The notes: generated from the letters alone by a model not told the origin. Counted from the first letter of the stretch, positions 16,535-26,802 are shown. The stretch: 50,964 nt of DNA from Labilibacter marinus (GCF_001659685.2 NZ_LXYE02000017.1:1-50964), one strand, 5' to 3'. Program-made: numbers and translations.

Positions 16535-17209
16535 TTACTTTAATAAATCAGGCCTTCTTTCTTTAGTTCTTTGGTAGGCTTGTTGTTCCTTCCAGGCTTC
16601 AACTTTTTTAGTGTCTCCCGATAATAGAATATCAGGAACTTTCCAGCCTTTATAATCTGCAGGCCTTGTGTAAACAGGTGGAGCTAGTAAATTATCTTGA
16701 AATGAATCTGTTAGGGCCGATGTTTCGTCAGAAATAACTCCAGGAATCAATCGGATAACTGAATCTGAAATAACAGCAGCAGCTAATTCGCCTCCCGTTA
16801 ATACATAGTCACCAATGGAAATCTCCATAGTAATATATTGATCGCGTACACGTTGGTCGACTCCCTTGTAGTGGCCACATAAAATCATTAAATTACCCTT
16901 TAATGATAGTTGGTTTGAAATACTCTGGTTTAGAGTTTGTCCATCAGGAGTGGTGTATATAATCTCATCATATTCCCTTTCCGCTTTTAGCTTTTCAATC
17001 AAAATAGCGATAGGTTCTATGCTCATTACCATGCCAGCTCCTCCGCTAAAAGCGTAATCATCAACTTTTTTATGCTTGTTGGTAGAGTAATCTCTAATGT
17101 TATGACAATGAATCTCAACCGCCCCTTTTTCTTGCGCTCTTTTAATAATAGATTCACTAAATGGACCTTGAAACATTTCTGGAAACAAGGTTAAAATATC
17201 AATTCGCAT
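16535..17209 (-). CDS. trmD: TrmD, tRNA (guanine-N1)-methyltransferase
   Basis: TrmD makes m1G37 next to the anticodon using SAM and prevents +1 frameshifting. The start [13 protein letters not shown], the SAM-knot motifs [10 protein letters not shown] and [13 protein letters not shown], and SGGAGMVM are diagnostic. The length of 224 residues is normal. It is not with rpsP, rimM or rplS here, so it stands alone. It converges on the LytTR regulator at a shared terminator. Confidence 0.97.
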   Translation of the reverse strand: MRIDILTLFPEMFQGPFSESIIKRAQEKGAVEIHCHNIRDYSTNKHKKVDDYAFSGGAGMVMSIEPIAILIEKLKAEREYDEIIYTTPDGQTLNQSISNQLSLKGNLMILCGHYKGVDQRVRDQYITMEISIGDYVLTGGELAAAVISDSVIRLIPGVISDETSALTDSFQDNLLAPPVYTRPADYKGWKVPDILLSGDTKKVEAWKEQQAYQRTKERRPDLLK

Positions 17210-17328
17210 TATCTTTTTTATTTAGAGCACAAATATAAGTAAATACTAGGTAAGCGATTTATATATGTCACTTTTCCTTTACTTATCTTAAAATACTTGA
17301 TTTTGCTAGGATTAATTAGCCAAAAAAA

Positions 17329-17359
17329 TTTGACATTTTAGCTATATATAATATATTCG
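17329..17359 (+). promoter_or_regulatory. Promoter of the DUF349 gene
   Basis: TTTG (17329-17332), a 19-bp spacer and TATATTCG (17352-17359) match the Bacteroidota consensus with one mismatch in the -7 box. Confidence 0.55.
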
Positions 17360-17421
17360 TACAATAATTGAATCAATTATTTCTTAGTGAATGCTAGGAG
17401 ATTGATGTACCACGAACTTAA

Positions 17422-19449
17422 ATGCTGATGGAAGCTAACGATCTGAACAAAAACGGTAACGAAGAAAAAGATTTAAATCTTAATACGTCGACCGATGGTG
17501 TTAATAAAGAAGAATTAACCGAACCTTTAACCTCTGAGGAGCAAGAGCCTGTAAAGGAAGAAGAGCAAACTGTGTCTGCGGAAGTAGAGGAAGTAGTGCA
17601 AGAGGAGAAGGAGGCTATTGAAACTGAAGCGGTAGCCGAAGAACCTAAGGAGACTGAAACCGAAGAGGTAAAAGCCGAAGAAACAGTTGAAACAGTTGAA
17701 GTGGAGGAGGAAAAGCCAGAACTTGATAAAGTTGATTTGTCTGCGCTTTCGAGAGAGGACTTGGTGAGTCGTTTGAGGTATATCAATAAAACTTTTGATG
17801 TTGTTACGATTAAACAAGAAGTAGAAGATATTAAATCTGTTTTCTACAAATTATATAATGAGGAAGTTGAAGAGCTTAAGAAGAGTTTTGTTGAATCTGG
17901 TGAGTTAGAAGAAAACTTTGCTGCTCCTGTTGATCACTTTGAAGTGGAGATTAAGGAGTTGTTAAAGGATTTTAGGTATAAGAAAGCAGCCTACATTAAT
18001 AAGCTAGAAACCGAAAAAGAACAAAATTTAGCTACTAAGCTGGAGATTATTGAGTCTATAAAGAATCTTGTAAATAGGCAAGAGTCATTAAATGAGACTT
18101 TTAATGAATTTAAGGCTTTGCAGAAACGTTTTCATGAGGTAGGTTCTATTCCTCAAAATAAAGTACGTGATATTTGGGATACCTATAATTTGCACATAGA
18201 GAATTTTTATAATTATGTGAAGATTAACAAGGAATTACGTGATCTGGATTTAAAGAAGAATTTAACTTTAAAAACAGAGCTTTGCGAAAAAGCGGAAGCT
18301 TTACTAGAAGAAAGCTCGATAGTTAATAGCTTTAAAACTTTACAAAAGTATCATGATAGATGGCGCGAGGTGGGACCAGTGCCTAAGGAGTTAAAAGATG
18401 AACTATGGGAAAGGTTTAAAGCTGCAACGACCACAATAAATATCAAACATCAGGAGTATTTCGAGGGCTTAAAAGATCAGTTGAAAGAGAACCTAGTTCA
18501 AAAAACTGTGTTGTGCGAAAAAGCTGAAGCTATTGTAGCAGAAGAAGCGCATTCTCCGAAAGAATGGGAAGATAAAAGTAAGAAGCTGATTGAATTACAG
18601 CAATCATGGAAAACCATTGGTTTTGCTCCTAAAAAAGATAATAATACGATATACGAGCGTTTTAGATCGGCTTGTGATAAGTTTTTTGAAAATAAAAGGG
18701 AGTTTTTTAAGTCGTACAAAAATGAGCAACAGCAGCATTTAGTGTCAAAAACACAGTTATGCGAAAAAGCTGAAGCCATGAAGGAAAGTACAGATTGGAA
18801 AAAAACGACTGAAGAGTATATTCGTATTCAGAAAGAATGGAAGCAAATAGGTGCTGTACCTCGCAGGCAATCAGATGCTATTTGGCATAGATTCCGTTCT
18901 GCTTGTGATGCGTTTTTTGATAATAAATCTAAGTTCTTTAGCAAAATAGATGAGTCTCAGGACGAAAATTTAAAGAAAAAGCAAGCGCTGATTGAAGAAG
19001 TTATTAACTTTAAAAATGCTGCTGATGATGAAGATACGTTTGGAATACTTCAAGAGTATCAACGTAAATTCTCTGAAATAGGCCATGTTCCTTTTAAAAT
19101 GAAGGATAAGGTAAATCAAGATTTCCGAAATGAGATTAATAAACATTTCGATAGTTTAAATATGGATGAGTACCATAAAAATGTACAGAAATTCAGAAAT
19201 AAACTGGAGAATATTAAGCACTCGGGACATCAGGATGATATGGTATATCAAGAGCGCAGTAAATTGATGAATAAATTAAAACAGCTTGAAAATGATATTA
19301 TTGTTTGGGAAAACAATATTGGTTTCTTTGCTAAAAGTAAGGGAGCTGCTTCTGTGGTAAAAGATTTTGAGCATAAAATAGAAAATGGAAAACGTAATGC
19401 TCAGCTTTTAAAAGAGAAAATTAAAATGTTGAATAAAATGGATAATTAA
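17422..19449 (+). CDS. DUF349 domain-containing protein
   Basis: This is a cytoplasmic protein of 675 residues with no assigned enzymatic role. Residues 1-95 are strongly acidic and Glu-rich, probably disordered. After a linker come repeated DUF349 helical units, each with a pattern like W...GxxPxxxxxxxWxRF, for example near REVGPVPKELKDELWERF, KTIGFAPKKDNNTIYERF and KQIGAVPRRQSDAIWHRF. Conserved LCEKAEA segments separate the units. The C-terminus is coiled coil. ATG 17422 and ATG 17428 are both possible starts. The gene is alone between a promoter and a terminator. DUF349 proteins are frequent in Bacteroidota and some have been linked to RNA or stress functions; I draw no firm function. Confidence 0.9.
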   Translation: MLMEANDLNKNGNEEKDLNLNTSTDGVNKEELTEPLTSEEQEPVKEEEQTVSAEVEEVVQEEKEAIETEAVAEEPKETETEEVKAEETVETVEVEEEKPELDKVDLSALSREDLVSRLRYINKTFDVVTIKQEVEDIKSVFYKLYNEEVEELKKSFVESGELEENFAAPVDHFEVEIKELLKDFRYKKAAYINKLETEKEQNLATKLEIIESIKNLVNRQESLNETFNEFKALQKRFHEVGSIPQNKVRDIWDTYNLHIENFYNYVKINKELRDLDLKKNLTLKTELCEKAEALLEESSIVNSFKTLQKYHDRWREVGPVPKELKDELWERFKAATTTINIKHQEYFEGLKDQLKENLVQKTVLCEKAEAIVAEEAHSPKEWEDKSKKLIELQQSWKTIGFAPKKDNNTIYERFRSACDKFFENKREFFKSYKNEQQQHLVSKTQLCEKAEAMKESTDWKKTTEEYIRIQKEWKQIGAVPRRQSDAIWHRFRSACDAFFDNKSKFFSKIDESQDENLKKKQALIEEVINFKNAADDEDTFGILQEYQRKFSEIGHVPFKMKDKVNQDFRNEINKHFDSLNMDEYHKNVQKFRNKLENIKHSGHQDDMVYQERSKLMNKLKQLENDIIVWENNIGFFAKSKGAASVVKDFEHKIENGKRNAQLLKEKIKMLNKMDN

Positions 19450-19472
19450 GTTCATTTTTAGATAAAATACTT

Positions 19473-19505
19473 AAGAGCGTTTGTTGTTACATTCGCTCTT
19501 TTTTT
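19473..19505 (+). terminator. Terminator of the DUF349 gene
   Basis: A 7-bp stem AAGAGCG/CGCTCTT (19473-19479 with 19494-19500) with a 14-nt loop runs into a T-tract to 19505. Confidence 0.8.
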
Positions 19506-19571
19506 ATTTCTTTAGAGGAGTATTCAAAACAAAGCGAAGGCAATGTGTGTTAATTATTGGAATGTAAATAG

Positions 19572-19579
19572 TACCTTTG
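19572..19579 (+). promoter_or_regulatory. -7 box of the tetrapyrrole (hem) operon
   Basis: TACCTTTG matches TAnnTTTG and lies about 19 bp before the first GTG of the operon. No TTTG is found 19-21 bp upstream, so an activator may help. This is an inference. Confidence 0.5.
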
Positions 19580-19598
19580 TATCGTTAAAAAAAAGATT

Positions 19599-19955
19599 GT
19601 GGTTTTAGTTGGATTATTTTCTACACACCTTACGTATTTACTACTGGCAGCCTTGTATTTATTTGGCTGTGGTGCTTATGCGCTTAAGTGTAAAAATAAT
19701 ACCGAACTAGCAGATTTAACCATTAAAGAAATCACCTACGAAGCTGCTAAGAGTCAAAGTCAAGTAGCAAATAGTTTTTTTTGGGATGATACGTCGGATG
19801 TAAAAAATGAGTATTCAGAAAGTGCAGAAGTAACTGTTAAGTATGATTTTAACCTCATTCAAAACATTAAAGCTAAGGAGCATTTCTATTCTAATTCATA
19901 TCATTTTAAGCTAGTTACTAGCTTTTCTACTCGTCCTCCTCCATATTGTGCGTAA
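19599..19955 (+). CDS. Small membrane protein at the head of the hem operon, function unknown
   Basis: I do not recognise a named family. The 118-residue protein starts with GTG (ATT at 19596 is the only near alternative). It has one N-terminal hydrophobic helix (about residues 4-25) that contains Cys. A polar region follows and the tail reads FSTRPPPYCA, a Pro-rich end with a Cys next to the terminus. It is preceded by a -7 box and followed 84 bp later by hemA on the same strand, so it is probably co-transcribed with haem genes. A hairpin (19908-19924) lies inside the 3' end of the frame. The regular reading frame and position make it a real gene, but the role is open. Confidence 0.6.
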   Translation: MVLVGLFSTHLTYLLLAALYLFGCGAYALKCKNNTELADLTIKEITYEAAKSQSQVANSFFWDDTSDVKNEYSESAEVTVKYDFNLIQNIKAKEHFYSNSYHFKLVTSFSTRPPPYCA

Positions 19956-20039
19956 ATTTATTTCTCTTTAGGTGTAAGGATTCACCCATTGATGAAACTA
20001 ATCTATAGCTCACAAGAAGTATCAATTAAATTATACTAA

Positions 20040-21299
20040 ATGATTGGAGTACTTGGTGTAAACCATAAAACTGCCTCTCTGGATGTCAGAGATAAATTTT
20101 CGATTGCTCAAGACATGATTATACCTCTTTCTGAAAATATTTTGCTTAACCAAGATATTTATGGAGTGGTTATACTGGCCACATGTAACCGTACTGAGAT
20201 ATACTACTCATATAGTTCATCTGATGTAACAGGTTTAAAGCTTGCTTTATTAAAAAAATTGCATGAATTTCTTGGGGTACATGATAACTATAACGATAAG
20301 TTTTATCATTTATCTCATTTTAAAGCCATCAATCATCTTTTTGAAGTTATTTCAGGGGTGGACTCTATGGTTATTGGCGAAAATCAGATTGTAAGCCAGA
20401 TGAAAAAGGCTTATTTATATAGTACGGAGGCCAACTTAACAGATGCTGTGTTAATGCGTTTATTTCAAAAGTCTTTTGAGTGTAGTAAAAGAGTGCGAAC
20501 TGAAACGGCAATACAGCAAGGAGCTAACTCAATAGGTTATGTAGGAATTGATTTATGTTCGAGAGAATTTGATAACCTCAAGGGCAAGAGTGTTTTAGTG
20601 GTTGGTGCTGGCGAAACTGGAGTTCTCTCCATTCGAGGATTAAAGAAGAGAGGGGTTAAAGATATTTATCTAACCAACAGAACAGATAAAAAAGCTTTAG
20701 ATGTTGCGGAGAAAAATGGCATTAAACCCATGTTGTTTGGTAATTATAAAGAGCAACTGCACAAAGTAGATATTGTAATAACAGCAACGGATGCTGGTCA
20801 ATACTTAATTGATAAGAAGGATGTTAAAGCCTCTTCTGAAGTAAGAAAAGGTAAAAAGCAACTTTATATTGATTTGTCGGTTCCTAGAAACGTGGATATT
20901 GAAGTTGATAAAGTGGATGGAGTTAAGTTATATTGTGTGGATGATTTACAAAAGATTGTGGATGACCATAAAGATGTAAGAGAACAAAGTCTGGAAAATG
21001 CAGAGTTTATCATCAATGAACTGGTAGAAGAATCTGTAACGTGGTTAAACAGTAGGTCTTTACGCCCTGTTATTAATACTATTACCACTAATATGCAAGA
21101 ACTCAATAAAAACGAATTAGCAGAATATCGCCGTTGTTTAGGAGAAGATACTTGCGATCAACTAGAGAAATTAACAAGTTTGCTTACCCAGAAATATACC
21201 CGTTACTTTATAAAAAACCTGAAAGAATTAACTAACAATGGAAGCTCAACGGCTTCTTTAGATGATATCAACCAATTATTTAAGTTTGATATTAAATAG
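20040..21299 (+). CDS. hemA: Glutamyl-tRNA reductase
   Basis: HemA reduces glutamyl-tRNA to glutamate-1-semialdehyde with NADPH, the first step of C5-pathway tetrapyrrole synthesis. The start MIGVLGVNHKTASLDVRDKF, the catalytic Cys 49 in ATCNRTEIY and the nucleotide-binding VLVVGAGETG are diagnostic. The dimerisation domain follows at the C-terminus. At 419 residues it is full length. It begins the compact run hemA-hemC-hemD-hemB-hemL-hemE on the plus strand. A leader of 84 bp contains only a weak GGTG/CACC hairpin. Confidence 0.96.
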   Translation: MIGVLGVNHKTASLDVRDKFSIAQDMIIPLSENILLNQDIYGVVILATCNRTEIYYSYSSSDVTGLKLALLKKLHEFLGVHDNYNDKFYHLSHFKAINHLFEVISGVDSMVIGENQIVSQMKKAYLYSTEANLTDAVLMRLFQKSFECSKRVRTETAIQQGANSIGYVGIDLCSREFDNLKGKSVLVVGAGETGVLSIRGLKKRGVKDIYLTNRTDKKALDVAEKNGIKPMLFGNYKEQLHKVDIVITATDAGQYLIDKKDVKASSEVRKGKKQLYIDLSVPRNVDIEVDKVDGVKLYCVDDLQKIVDDHKDVREQSLENAEFIINELVEESVTWLNSRSLRPVINTITTNMQELNKNELAEYRRCLGEDTCDQLEKLTSLLTQKYTRYFIKNLKELTNNGSSTASLDDINQLFKFDIK

Positions 21300-21316
21300 C
21301 TAAGAGAATTACCCAA

Positions 21317-22249
21317 ATGAACTCAGACAAGATAGTAATTGGTACAAGAGGAAGTCAGTTGGCATTGTACCAAGCCAATAAAGTAAAGGCCGACCTAGAA
21401 GAAATATATGCGGATTTAGAGGTTGAATTAAAGATAATTAAAACCAAAGGCGATAAAATTTTAGATGTTGCACTTTCTAAGATTGGAGATAAAGGACTTT
21501 TTACCAAAGAGCTTGAAGTGGCCTTGTTGGAAGGAGATATTGATTTAGCTGTTCATAGTCTTAAAGATTTACCTACCGAATTACCTGCAGAGTTCCAATT
21601 AGGTGCAGTGCTCGAGAGAGCAGATTATAGAGATGCTTTAGTGAGTAAAAATGGCTTAAAGTTGAATGAGCTGAATGAAAATCATAAAATTGCTACTTCT
21701 AGTTTAAGAAGAATTGCTGGCTTGAAAAAAATAAACCCTGCATTTGAAATAGTAGATATCCGTGGAAACGTGAATACTCGTTTGAAAAAAATGGAAGATG
21801 GCTATTGCGATGCTATGATTATGGCTTCCGCCGGTTTAAAGAGACTAGGTTTAGAGAAATATATAACTGAGGTTCTGGAACCAACTGAGTTTATCCCAGC
21901 AGTAGCGCAAGGAGCTATTGCGGTAGAAACGAGAGCGGGAGATAATAGGGTTAATGACTTATTACAGGTCATTAATCATAAACCAACATTAGATGCCGTA
22001 TCTGCAGAAAGAGCTTTTATGAGAGAGCTAGAAGGTGGGTGCCAAGTACCTGTTGGAGCATATAGTTCAAGTGAAGCGGGAGAAATTACTTTAACTGGTT
22101 TTGCTTCTTCCTTAAATGGTGATATTTATCTAAAAGATAGCATTGCAGGAAGTTTGTCTAACGCCAAGGAATTGGGAAAAGAGTTGGCTCAAAAGCTTAT
22201 TGAAAGAGGAGCCAAGGATATATTAAAGGATATTCGAGATAATGCTTAA
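21317..22249 (+). CDS. hemC: Hydroxymethylbilane synthase (porphobilinogen deaminase)
   Basis: HemC joins four porphobilinogen molecules into hydroxymethylbilane on a dipyrromethane cofactor. Visible motifs are IGTRGSQLALYQA at the start, AVHSLKDLPTELP, the SSLRRIA loop, and the cofactor-binding Cys 242 in ELEGGCQVPVGAY. The length of 310 residues is normal. The gene lies 17 bp after hemA and overlaps hemD by 8 bp, which suggests translational coupling. Confidence 0.97.
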   Translation: MNSDKIVIGTRGSQLALYQANKVKADLEEIYADLEVELKIIKTKGDKILDVALSKIGDKGLFTKELEVALLEGDIDLAVHSLKDLPTELPAEFQLGAVLERADYRDALVSKNGLKLNELNENHKIATSSLRRIAGLKKINPAFEIVDIRGNVNTRLKKMEDGYCDAMIMASAGLKRLGLEKYITEVLEPTEFIPAVAQGAIAVETRAGDNRVNDLLQVINHKPTLDAVSAERAFMRELEGGCQVPVGAYSSSEAGEITLTGFASSLNGDIYLKDSIAGSLSNAKELGKELAQKLIERGAKDILKDIRDNA

Positions 22250-23045
22250 TGCTGCGTTAAAACATAAAGAAGATTCATTGGCAGGGAAATGCTTTGTTTC
22301 AACACGTCCTGTTGGTAAATCGGAAGAATTGAAGGAGTGTTTAGGTAAATATGGTGCTGAACTACTAGAGTTGCCTATGATTGAATTAAGTGAAGTTAAT
22401 TGCAATGAAGAAGCTTGTGAGGTTTTAGCGAACTACGATAAATATACACATGTGGCATTTACCAGTGCCTTTGGTTTTGAATTCTTTTTGAAAAAAATAA
22501 GAAAACACAATCATTTTGAAGATATTATTTCAAAAGTAAAAATTGCTTCTTTGGGTTATAAAACCTCCGAAGTAATCACGAATGCTGGTTTACCCATTGC
22601 CTTTGATGCCATGGCAAAAACCGGTGAGGAGTTTGCGCAGAAATTTACCGAGTACCTGAAGGGCAAGGATGTAAATGTGATTTGGGTAACCAACGAATTG
22701 GCACCTAATCACCTGGTAAATAAAGTTGGAGAGCTTGCTCAGATTACTAGACTTGATTTATATAAAAATAGTTTACCCAAAAATATAGATAAGGCACTCT
22801 TAAAAAGATTAAGTAATGATGATTACGAGATGATTGTTGTCGCTAGTCCTTCCGCATTCAAAAATCTATATTCTATAACTCAGGATAAAGCAATGAGAAT
22901 AGTTTGTATTGGACAGACTACAGCTCTAGAAGCTCAGAACTATGGAGTTGTTCCTTTAGCTGTGGCTAATGAGCCCAATGCACAAGGATTAACCAATGCA
23001 GTTTTGGATTATTATCATACAAAAGATAACCCCTTGACAAAATAA
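22242..23045 (+). CDS. hemD: Uroporphyrinogen-III synthase
   Basis: HemD cyclises hydroxymethylbilane with inversion of ring D, giving uroporphyrinogen III, the branch point to haem and cobalamin. This family is poorly conserved. The support is the fold-typical start ([20 protein letters not shown]), the [14 protein letters not shown] and [12 protein letters not shown] segments, the 267-residue length, and the position between hemC and hemB. The ATG at 22242 overlaps the hemC stop. Confidence 0.9.
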   Translation: MLNAALKHKEDSLAGKCFVSTRPVGKSEELKECLGKYGAELLELPMIELSEVNCNEEACEVLANYDKYTHVAFTSAFGFEFFLKKIRKHNHFEDIISKVKIASLGYKTSEVITNAGLPIAFDAMAKTGEEFAQKFTEYLKGKDVNVIWVTNELAPNHLVNKVGELAQITRLDLYKNSLPKNIDKALLKRLSNDDYEMIVVASPSAFKNLYSITQDKAMRIVCIGQTTALEAQNYGVVPLAVANEPNAQGLTNAVLDYYHTKDNPLTK

Positions 23046-23056
23046 AATATAAAATT

Positions 23057-24025
23057 ATGGCTTTCCCTATAACAAGACTTCGAAGATTAAGAAGCACCGA
23101 GGTTTCTCGTAATATGATTAGAGAAACTCAGTTAACTCCAAACGATTTAATTATGCCTTTGTTTGTGCGCCCAGGAAAAGGTGTGCAAAACCCAATTAAC
23201 TCCATGCCTGGTAATTATCAACTTTCGGTAGATACTTTGGTAGAAAAATGTAAGGAGTTGTATGAGAAAGGTGTTCAGTCGGTATTATTATTCGGAATAC
23301 CAGAGCATAAGGATGAACACGGTTTAGTAGCGTGCGAGGAGAATGGCATTGTACAACAAGCTACACGTGCTATAAAAAAGGAATTACCCGAACTTTTTGT
23401 AATTGCTGATGTTTGTAACTGTGAATATACAACGCATGGTCATTGTGGAACGATTGTAGATGGTGATGTGGATAATGATTCAACATTAATTACTTTGGCT
23501 AAACAATCGGTATCTCTGGCTCAAGCGGGTGTTGATATGATTGCGCCAAGTGATATGATGGACGGTAGAGTAGGAGCTATCAGAAAAGCCTTGGATGAGA
23601 ATGGCTTTACCAATATGCCTATTATGGCTTATTCGGCTAAGTATTCTTCGGCCTTTTACGGTCCTTTCCGTGATGCTGCTGAAAGTGCGCCACAATTCGG
23701 AAATAGAGCTACCTACCAAATGGACCCAGCTAATACCAATGAGGCCATGCGCGAGGTGGAACAGGATATAATTGAGGGTGCAGATATTGTAATGGTAAAA
23801 CCAGCCTTAAGTTATTTAGATATCATAAATAGAGTAAAAACAGAGTTTAATACGCCAGTTTGTGCTTATAATGTAAGTGGAGAATTCTCTATGGTGAAAG
23901 CTGCGGCAGAAAAGGGTTGGATAGATGAAGAACGCATTACTTTAGAGATATTAACATCCATAAAGCGAGCAGGGGCGGATATAATTATATCGTACCACAC
24001 GCAAGATATTGTTGATAAGCTTTAA
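23057..24025 (+). CDS. hemB: Porphobilinogen synthase (delta-aminolevulinate dehydratase), zinc type
   Basis: HemB condenses two 5-aminolevulinates into porphobilinogen. The catalytic lysines are Lys 195 (in [15 protein letters not shown]) and Lys 248 (in [11 protein letters not shown]). Cys 120, Cys 122 and Cys 130 form the three-Cys metal site, which marks the zinc-dependent class rather than the magnesium type. The length of 322 residues is normal. It lies 11 bp after hemD and 24 bp before hemL. Confidence 0.97.
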   Translation: MAFPITRLRRLRSTEVSRNMIRETQLTPNDLIMPLFVRPGKGVQNPINSMPGNYQLSVDTLVEKCKELYEKGVQSVLLFGIPEHKDEHGLVACEENGIVQQATRAIKKELPELFVIADVCNCEYTTHGHCGTIVDGDVDNDSTLITLAKQSVSLAQAGVDMIAPSDMMDGRVGAIRKALDENGFTNMPIMAYSAKYSSAFYGPFRDAAESAPQFGNRATYQMDPANTNEAMREVEQDIIEGADIVMVKPALSYLDIINRVKTEFNTPVCAYNVSGEFSMVKAAAEKGWIDEERITLEILTSIKRAGADIIISYHTQDIVDKL

Positions 24026-24049
24026 TTAAGACCTAGAAAAATAGACAAA

Positions 24050-25342
24050 ATGAATATATCAAAAAGTAAAGCTGCATTTATCGAAGCAGTAAAACATATA
24101 CCCGGAGGAGTAAATTCTCCTGTACGAGCATTTAATTCAGTGGGTGGAAATCCATTGTTTATTAAAAAATCTTTAGGTTCAAAAGTGACCGATATTGATG
24201 ACAACGAGTACATCGATTACGTAGCTTCATGGGGACCCATGATTTTAGGCCATACGCATCCTGATGTGGTGGAAGCCTTGAACAGAACGGCTATGAATGG
24301 TACCAGTTATGGAGCTCCAACTTTAATGGAAACTGAAATGGCAGACTTAATCTGCAAGATGATCCCTTCCATAGAGAGTGTTCGTATGGTTAATTCAGGT
24401 ACAGAAGCTACTATGAGTGCCCTACGTTTGGCTCGTGGTTATACCAAGCGCGACTTGGTCATTAAGTTTGAAGGTTGCTACCATGGTCATGGAGATAGCT
24501 TTTTGATAAAAGCGGGTTCTGGAGCTTTAACTCTAGGAACACCAAATTCTCCTGGTGTAACCAAAGGAACTGCCAGTGATACCTTAACGGCTGTTTATAA
24601 CGATTTAGATTCTGTTTTAGGGTTATTCAATGAATATAAAGATCAGATTGCAGCAGTTATTTTAGAGCCAGTTACTGGTAACATGGGTGTTATTAAACCA
24701 TCGGATGAATTTATTCAGGGCGTAAGAAAAGCCTGTACGGATAATGGTACTGTATTAATTTTTGATGAAGTAATGACTGGTTTTAGAGTGGCCAAAGGTG
24801 GAGCTCAGGAAATTTTAGGCATTACGCCTGACTTAACAACCTTAGGTAAAATTATTGGAGGAGGATTACCAGTAGGAGCTTATGGAGGTAAGAAAGAAAT
24901 CATGGATTTATTGGCACCCAATGGCCCCGTTTATCAGGCAGGAACGTTATCTGGAAACCCAATGGCGATGGCTGCAGGATTAACGACCCTTCGTTTATTA
25001 GACGAAACGCCAAACTTTTACGAAAAGTTGGAAGAGAAAGCGGCATTTTTGGTTGCAGGTTTACAAAAGAACCTAGATGATTTAGGTTTTCCTGGTGTAA
25101 TTAATAGAGTAGGTTCTATGTTTACTTTATTCTTTACTAAAGAAAAAGAAGTGAATAACTTTTCTGACGTAATGAAATGTGATACGGACTTATTTGCTAA
25201 ATATTTTATGATGGGATTAGAAAGTGGTATTTACACTGCACCTTCGCAGTTTGAAGCTGGTTTTGTTTCCATTGCACATAGCGAAGTAGATTTGCAGGAA
25301 ACCATTGATAAAAGCCGTGAGGCCCTTAAACAGTTGCTATAA
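24050..25342 (+). CDS. hemL: Glutamate-1-semialdehyde 2,1-aminomutase
   Basis: HemL is the PLP enzyme that converts glutamate-1-semialdehyde to 5-aminolevulinate, right after the HemA step. Diagnostic features are [11 protein letters not shown] near the start, the PLP-phosphate region [25 protein letters not shown], and the Schiff-base Lys 267 in [16 protein letters not shown]. The length of 430 residues is normal. It is separated from hemE by 78 bp that hold a palindromic repeat. Confidence 0.97.
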   Translation: MNISKSKAAFIEAVKHIPGGVNSPVRAFNSVGGNPLFIKKSLGSKVTDIDDNEYIDYVASWGPMILGHTHPDVVEALNRTAMNGTSYGAPTLMETEMADLICKMIPSIESVRMVNSGTEATMSALRLARGYTKRDLVIKFEGCYHGHGDSFLIKAGSGALTLGTPNSPGVTKGTASDTLTAVYNDLDSVLGLFNEYKDQIAAVILEPVTGNMGVIKPSDEFIQGVRKACTDNGTVLIFDEVMTGFRVAKGGAQEILGITPDLTTLGKIIGGGLPVGAYGGKKEIMDLLAPNGPVYQAGTLSGNPMAMAAGLTTLRLLDETPNFYEKLEEKAAFLVAGLQKNLDDLGFPGVINRVGSMFTLFFTKEKEVNNFSDVMKCDTDLFAKYFMMGLESGIYTAPSQFEAGFVSIAHSEVDLQETIDKSREALKQLL

Positions 25343-25349
25343 ATTAAAT

Positions 25350-25411
25350 AAAGACATATACCTATTGTAAATCATTTTAGGTCTTATGTCTTTTATCTTG
25401 ATACTTGATAC
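25350..25411 (+). repeat. Palindromic leader repeat before hemE (copy 3, divergent)
   Basis: The arms AAAGACATA (25350-25358) and TATGTCTTT (25385-25393) pair perfectly, with ACCT/AGGT inside. The right end then reads ATCTTGATACTTGATACTT, which resembles the right ends of the elements before the fetA-like and fetB-like genes. It ends about 9 nt before the hemE ATG. Confidence 0.6.
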
Positions 25412-25420
25412 TTTTTTATA

Positions 25421-26452
25421 ATGAACGATTCTATATTACTAAAGACACTAGCAGGAGAAAAAACGGAAAGACCGCCATTTTGGTTTATGCGTCAGGCTGG
25501 AAGGGTGTTGCCATCATATATGAAACTGAAGGATAAATATACCTTTTGGGAGATGATGCAAGATCCTAAGTTAGGAGCGGAGGTAACTTTATTGCCCATT
25601 GATGATTTAGGTGTGGACGCAGCTATTTTGTTCTCAGATATTTTAGTAATACCATATGCTATGGGAATGGGGCTTGACTTTACGGATAGAGGTCCTGAGT
25701 TTGATGTGCCTTTGGTAGATAGAAAAGATCCAGTGGCAGCATTAAATCCCGATCCTGAAAAGTTGAATTATATTTATGATGTAATTCAACAAATAATGGA
25801 TACAAAACCAGCTAATATTCCATTAATTGGTTTTTGTGGAGCGCCCTTAACCGTGCTTTGTTATATGCTTCAAGGTATTGGGCGAAGCAAGGAGTTTCCT
25901 ATTGCTACTACCTTTATTTATCAGCATAAAGAAACGATAAAAAAACTGGTGGATGCCATTACGGACCTATCCATTATTTATGCCAAAGGTCAGATAAAAC
26001 AGGGCATTAAAGTGTTTCAGTTGTTCGAAACGCATGCGGGACTTATTCCTTTTGATTTGTATGAGGAATTATTTTTTCCTTCGGTAAAGAAAATAGCAGC
26101 AGCTGTGCGCGAAGAAGGGGTGCCTTTTATTTATTTTCCAAAAGATTTAGGTACAGGAATAGCCAAGATTACACCTGATATGTGTGATTTCTTAAGTATT
26201 GACTGGCAAACGCCAATAGAAACAGCTCGTAAGTTAGTAGATCCTAATATTGGTCTCCAGGGAAATATAGACCCGCGTTTATTGTATGCAGATCAAGCAA
26301 CGATTGAGGCTTCATTAAATAAATACATCGATTTTGGAAGTAAAAATCAAGACTGGATTATCAACTTGGGACATGGGTTTTTACCAGATATACCATACGA
26401 AAATGCAAAGTTTTTAGCCGACTGGATTAAACGAACAGATTGGAGAAGGTAA
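25421..26452 (+). CDS. hemE: Uroporphyrinogen decarboxylase
   Basis: HemE removes four acetate carboxyls from uroporphyrinogen III to give coproporphyrinogen III, committing it to haem. The start region FWFMRQAGRVLPSY carries the substrate-binding Arg residues, followed by ILFSDILVIPYAMG, GFCGAPLTVLCYM and the late IINLGHGFLPDIP. The length of 343 residues is normal. The gene follows hemL after the palindromic repeat, so the repeat could modulate expression of the second half of the operon. That is inference. Confidence 0.97.
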   Translation: MNDSILLKTLAGEKTERPPFWFMRQAGRVLPSYMKLKDKYTFWEMMQDPKLGAEVTLLPIDDLGVDAAILFSDILVIPYAMGMGLDFTDRGPEFDVPLVDRKDPVAALNPDPEKLNYIYDVIQQIMDTKPANIPLIGFCGAPLTVLCYMLQGIGRSKEFPIATTFIYQHKETIKKLVDAITDLSIIYAKGQIKQGIKVFQLFETHAGLIPFDLYEELFFPSVKKIAAAVREEGVPFIYFPKDLGTGIAKITPDMCDFLSIDWQTPIETARKLVDPNIGLQGNIDPRLLYADQATIEASLNKYIDFGSKNQDWIINLGHGFLPDIPYENAKFLADWIKRTDWRR

Positions 26453-26464
26453 ACATTATAAATT

Positions 26465-26779
26465 ATGCTAGAAAAACTAAAGCAGCGTTGGGGTATTGAA
26501 AGTAACCTTCAGGTTATTTTAATTCTAATTGTATTTTCGGTAACAGGAAGTGCAGCTGTATATGTAAAAAAAATAATATTTGATCTGATTGGTATTGATT
26601 CGGATACTTCGTTGTGGTTTAAAATACCCATGTATGTTTTAACCATTATTCCTGCCTATCAGATATTATTATTAGTGTTTGGTTTTATTTTTGGTCAGTT
26701 TACTTTCTTCTACAACTTTCAAAAGAAAAGTTTTGGACGGTTTATTAAAAAGAAGGAAAAAACAGAGAAAGAAGTATAA
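26465..26779 (+). CDS. Small two-helix membrane protein between hemE and hemF (DUF6787-like)
   Basis: This 104-residue protein begins MLEKLKQRWGIESNLQV, then has two likely membrane helices (about residues 17-37 and 53-80), a GSAAVYVKK turn between them, and a very basic tail (KKSFGRFIKKKEKTEKEV). From memory it resembles the DUF6787 family of Bacteroidota, which has no known function. It lies 12 bp after hemE and 23 bp before hemF, so it belongs to the haem operon. A role in membrane handling of porphyrin intermediates or in assembly is possible, but nothing in the sequence proves it. Confidence 0.75.
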   Translation: MLEKLKQRWGIESNLQVILILIVFSVTGSAAVYVKKIIFDLIGIDSDTSLWFKIPMYVLTIIPAYQILLLVFGFIFGQFTFFYNFQKKSFGRFIKKKEKTEKEV

Positions 26780-26802
26780 TCATCAGATTAAGGAAAGAAA
26801 AG

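Noticed and set aside
17418-17786. A serine-rich open frame antisense to the DUF349 gene
   Set aside because: It is the reverse reading of the Glu-rich repeats; poly-Ser is the expected shadow of GAA/GAG-rich DNA.
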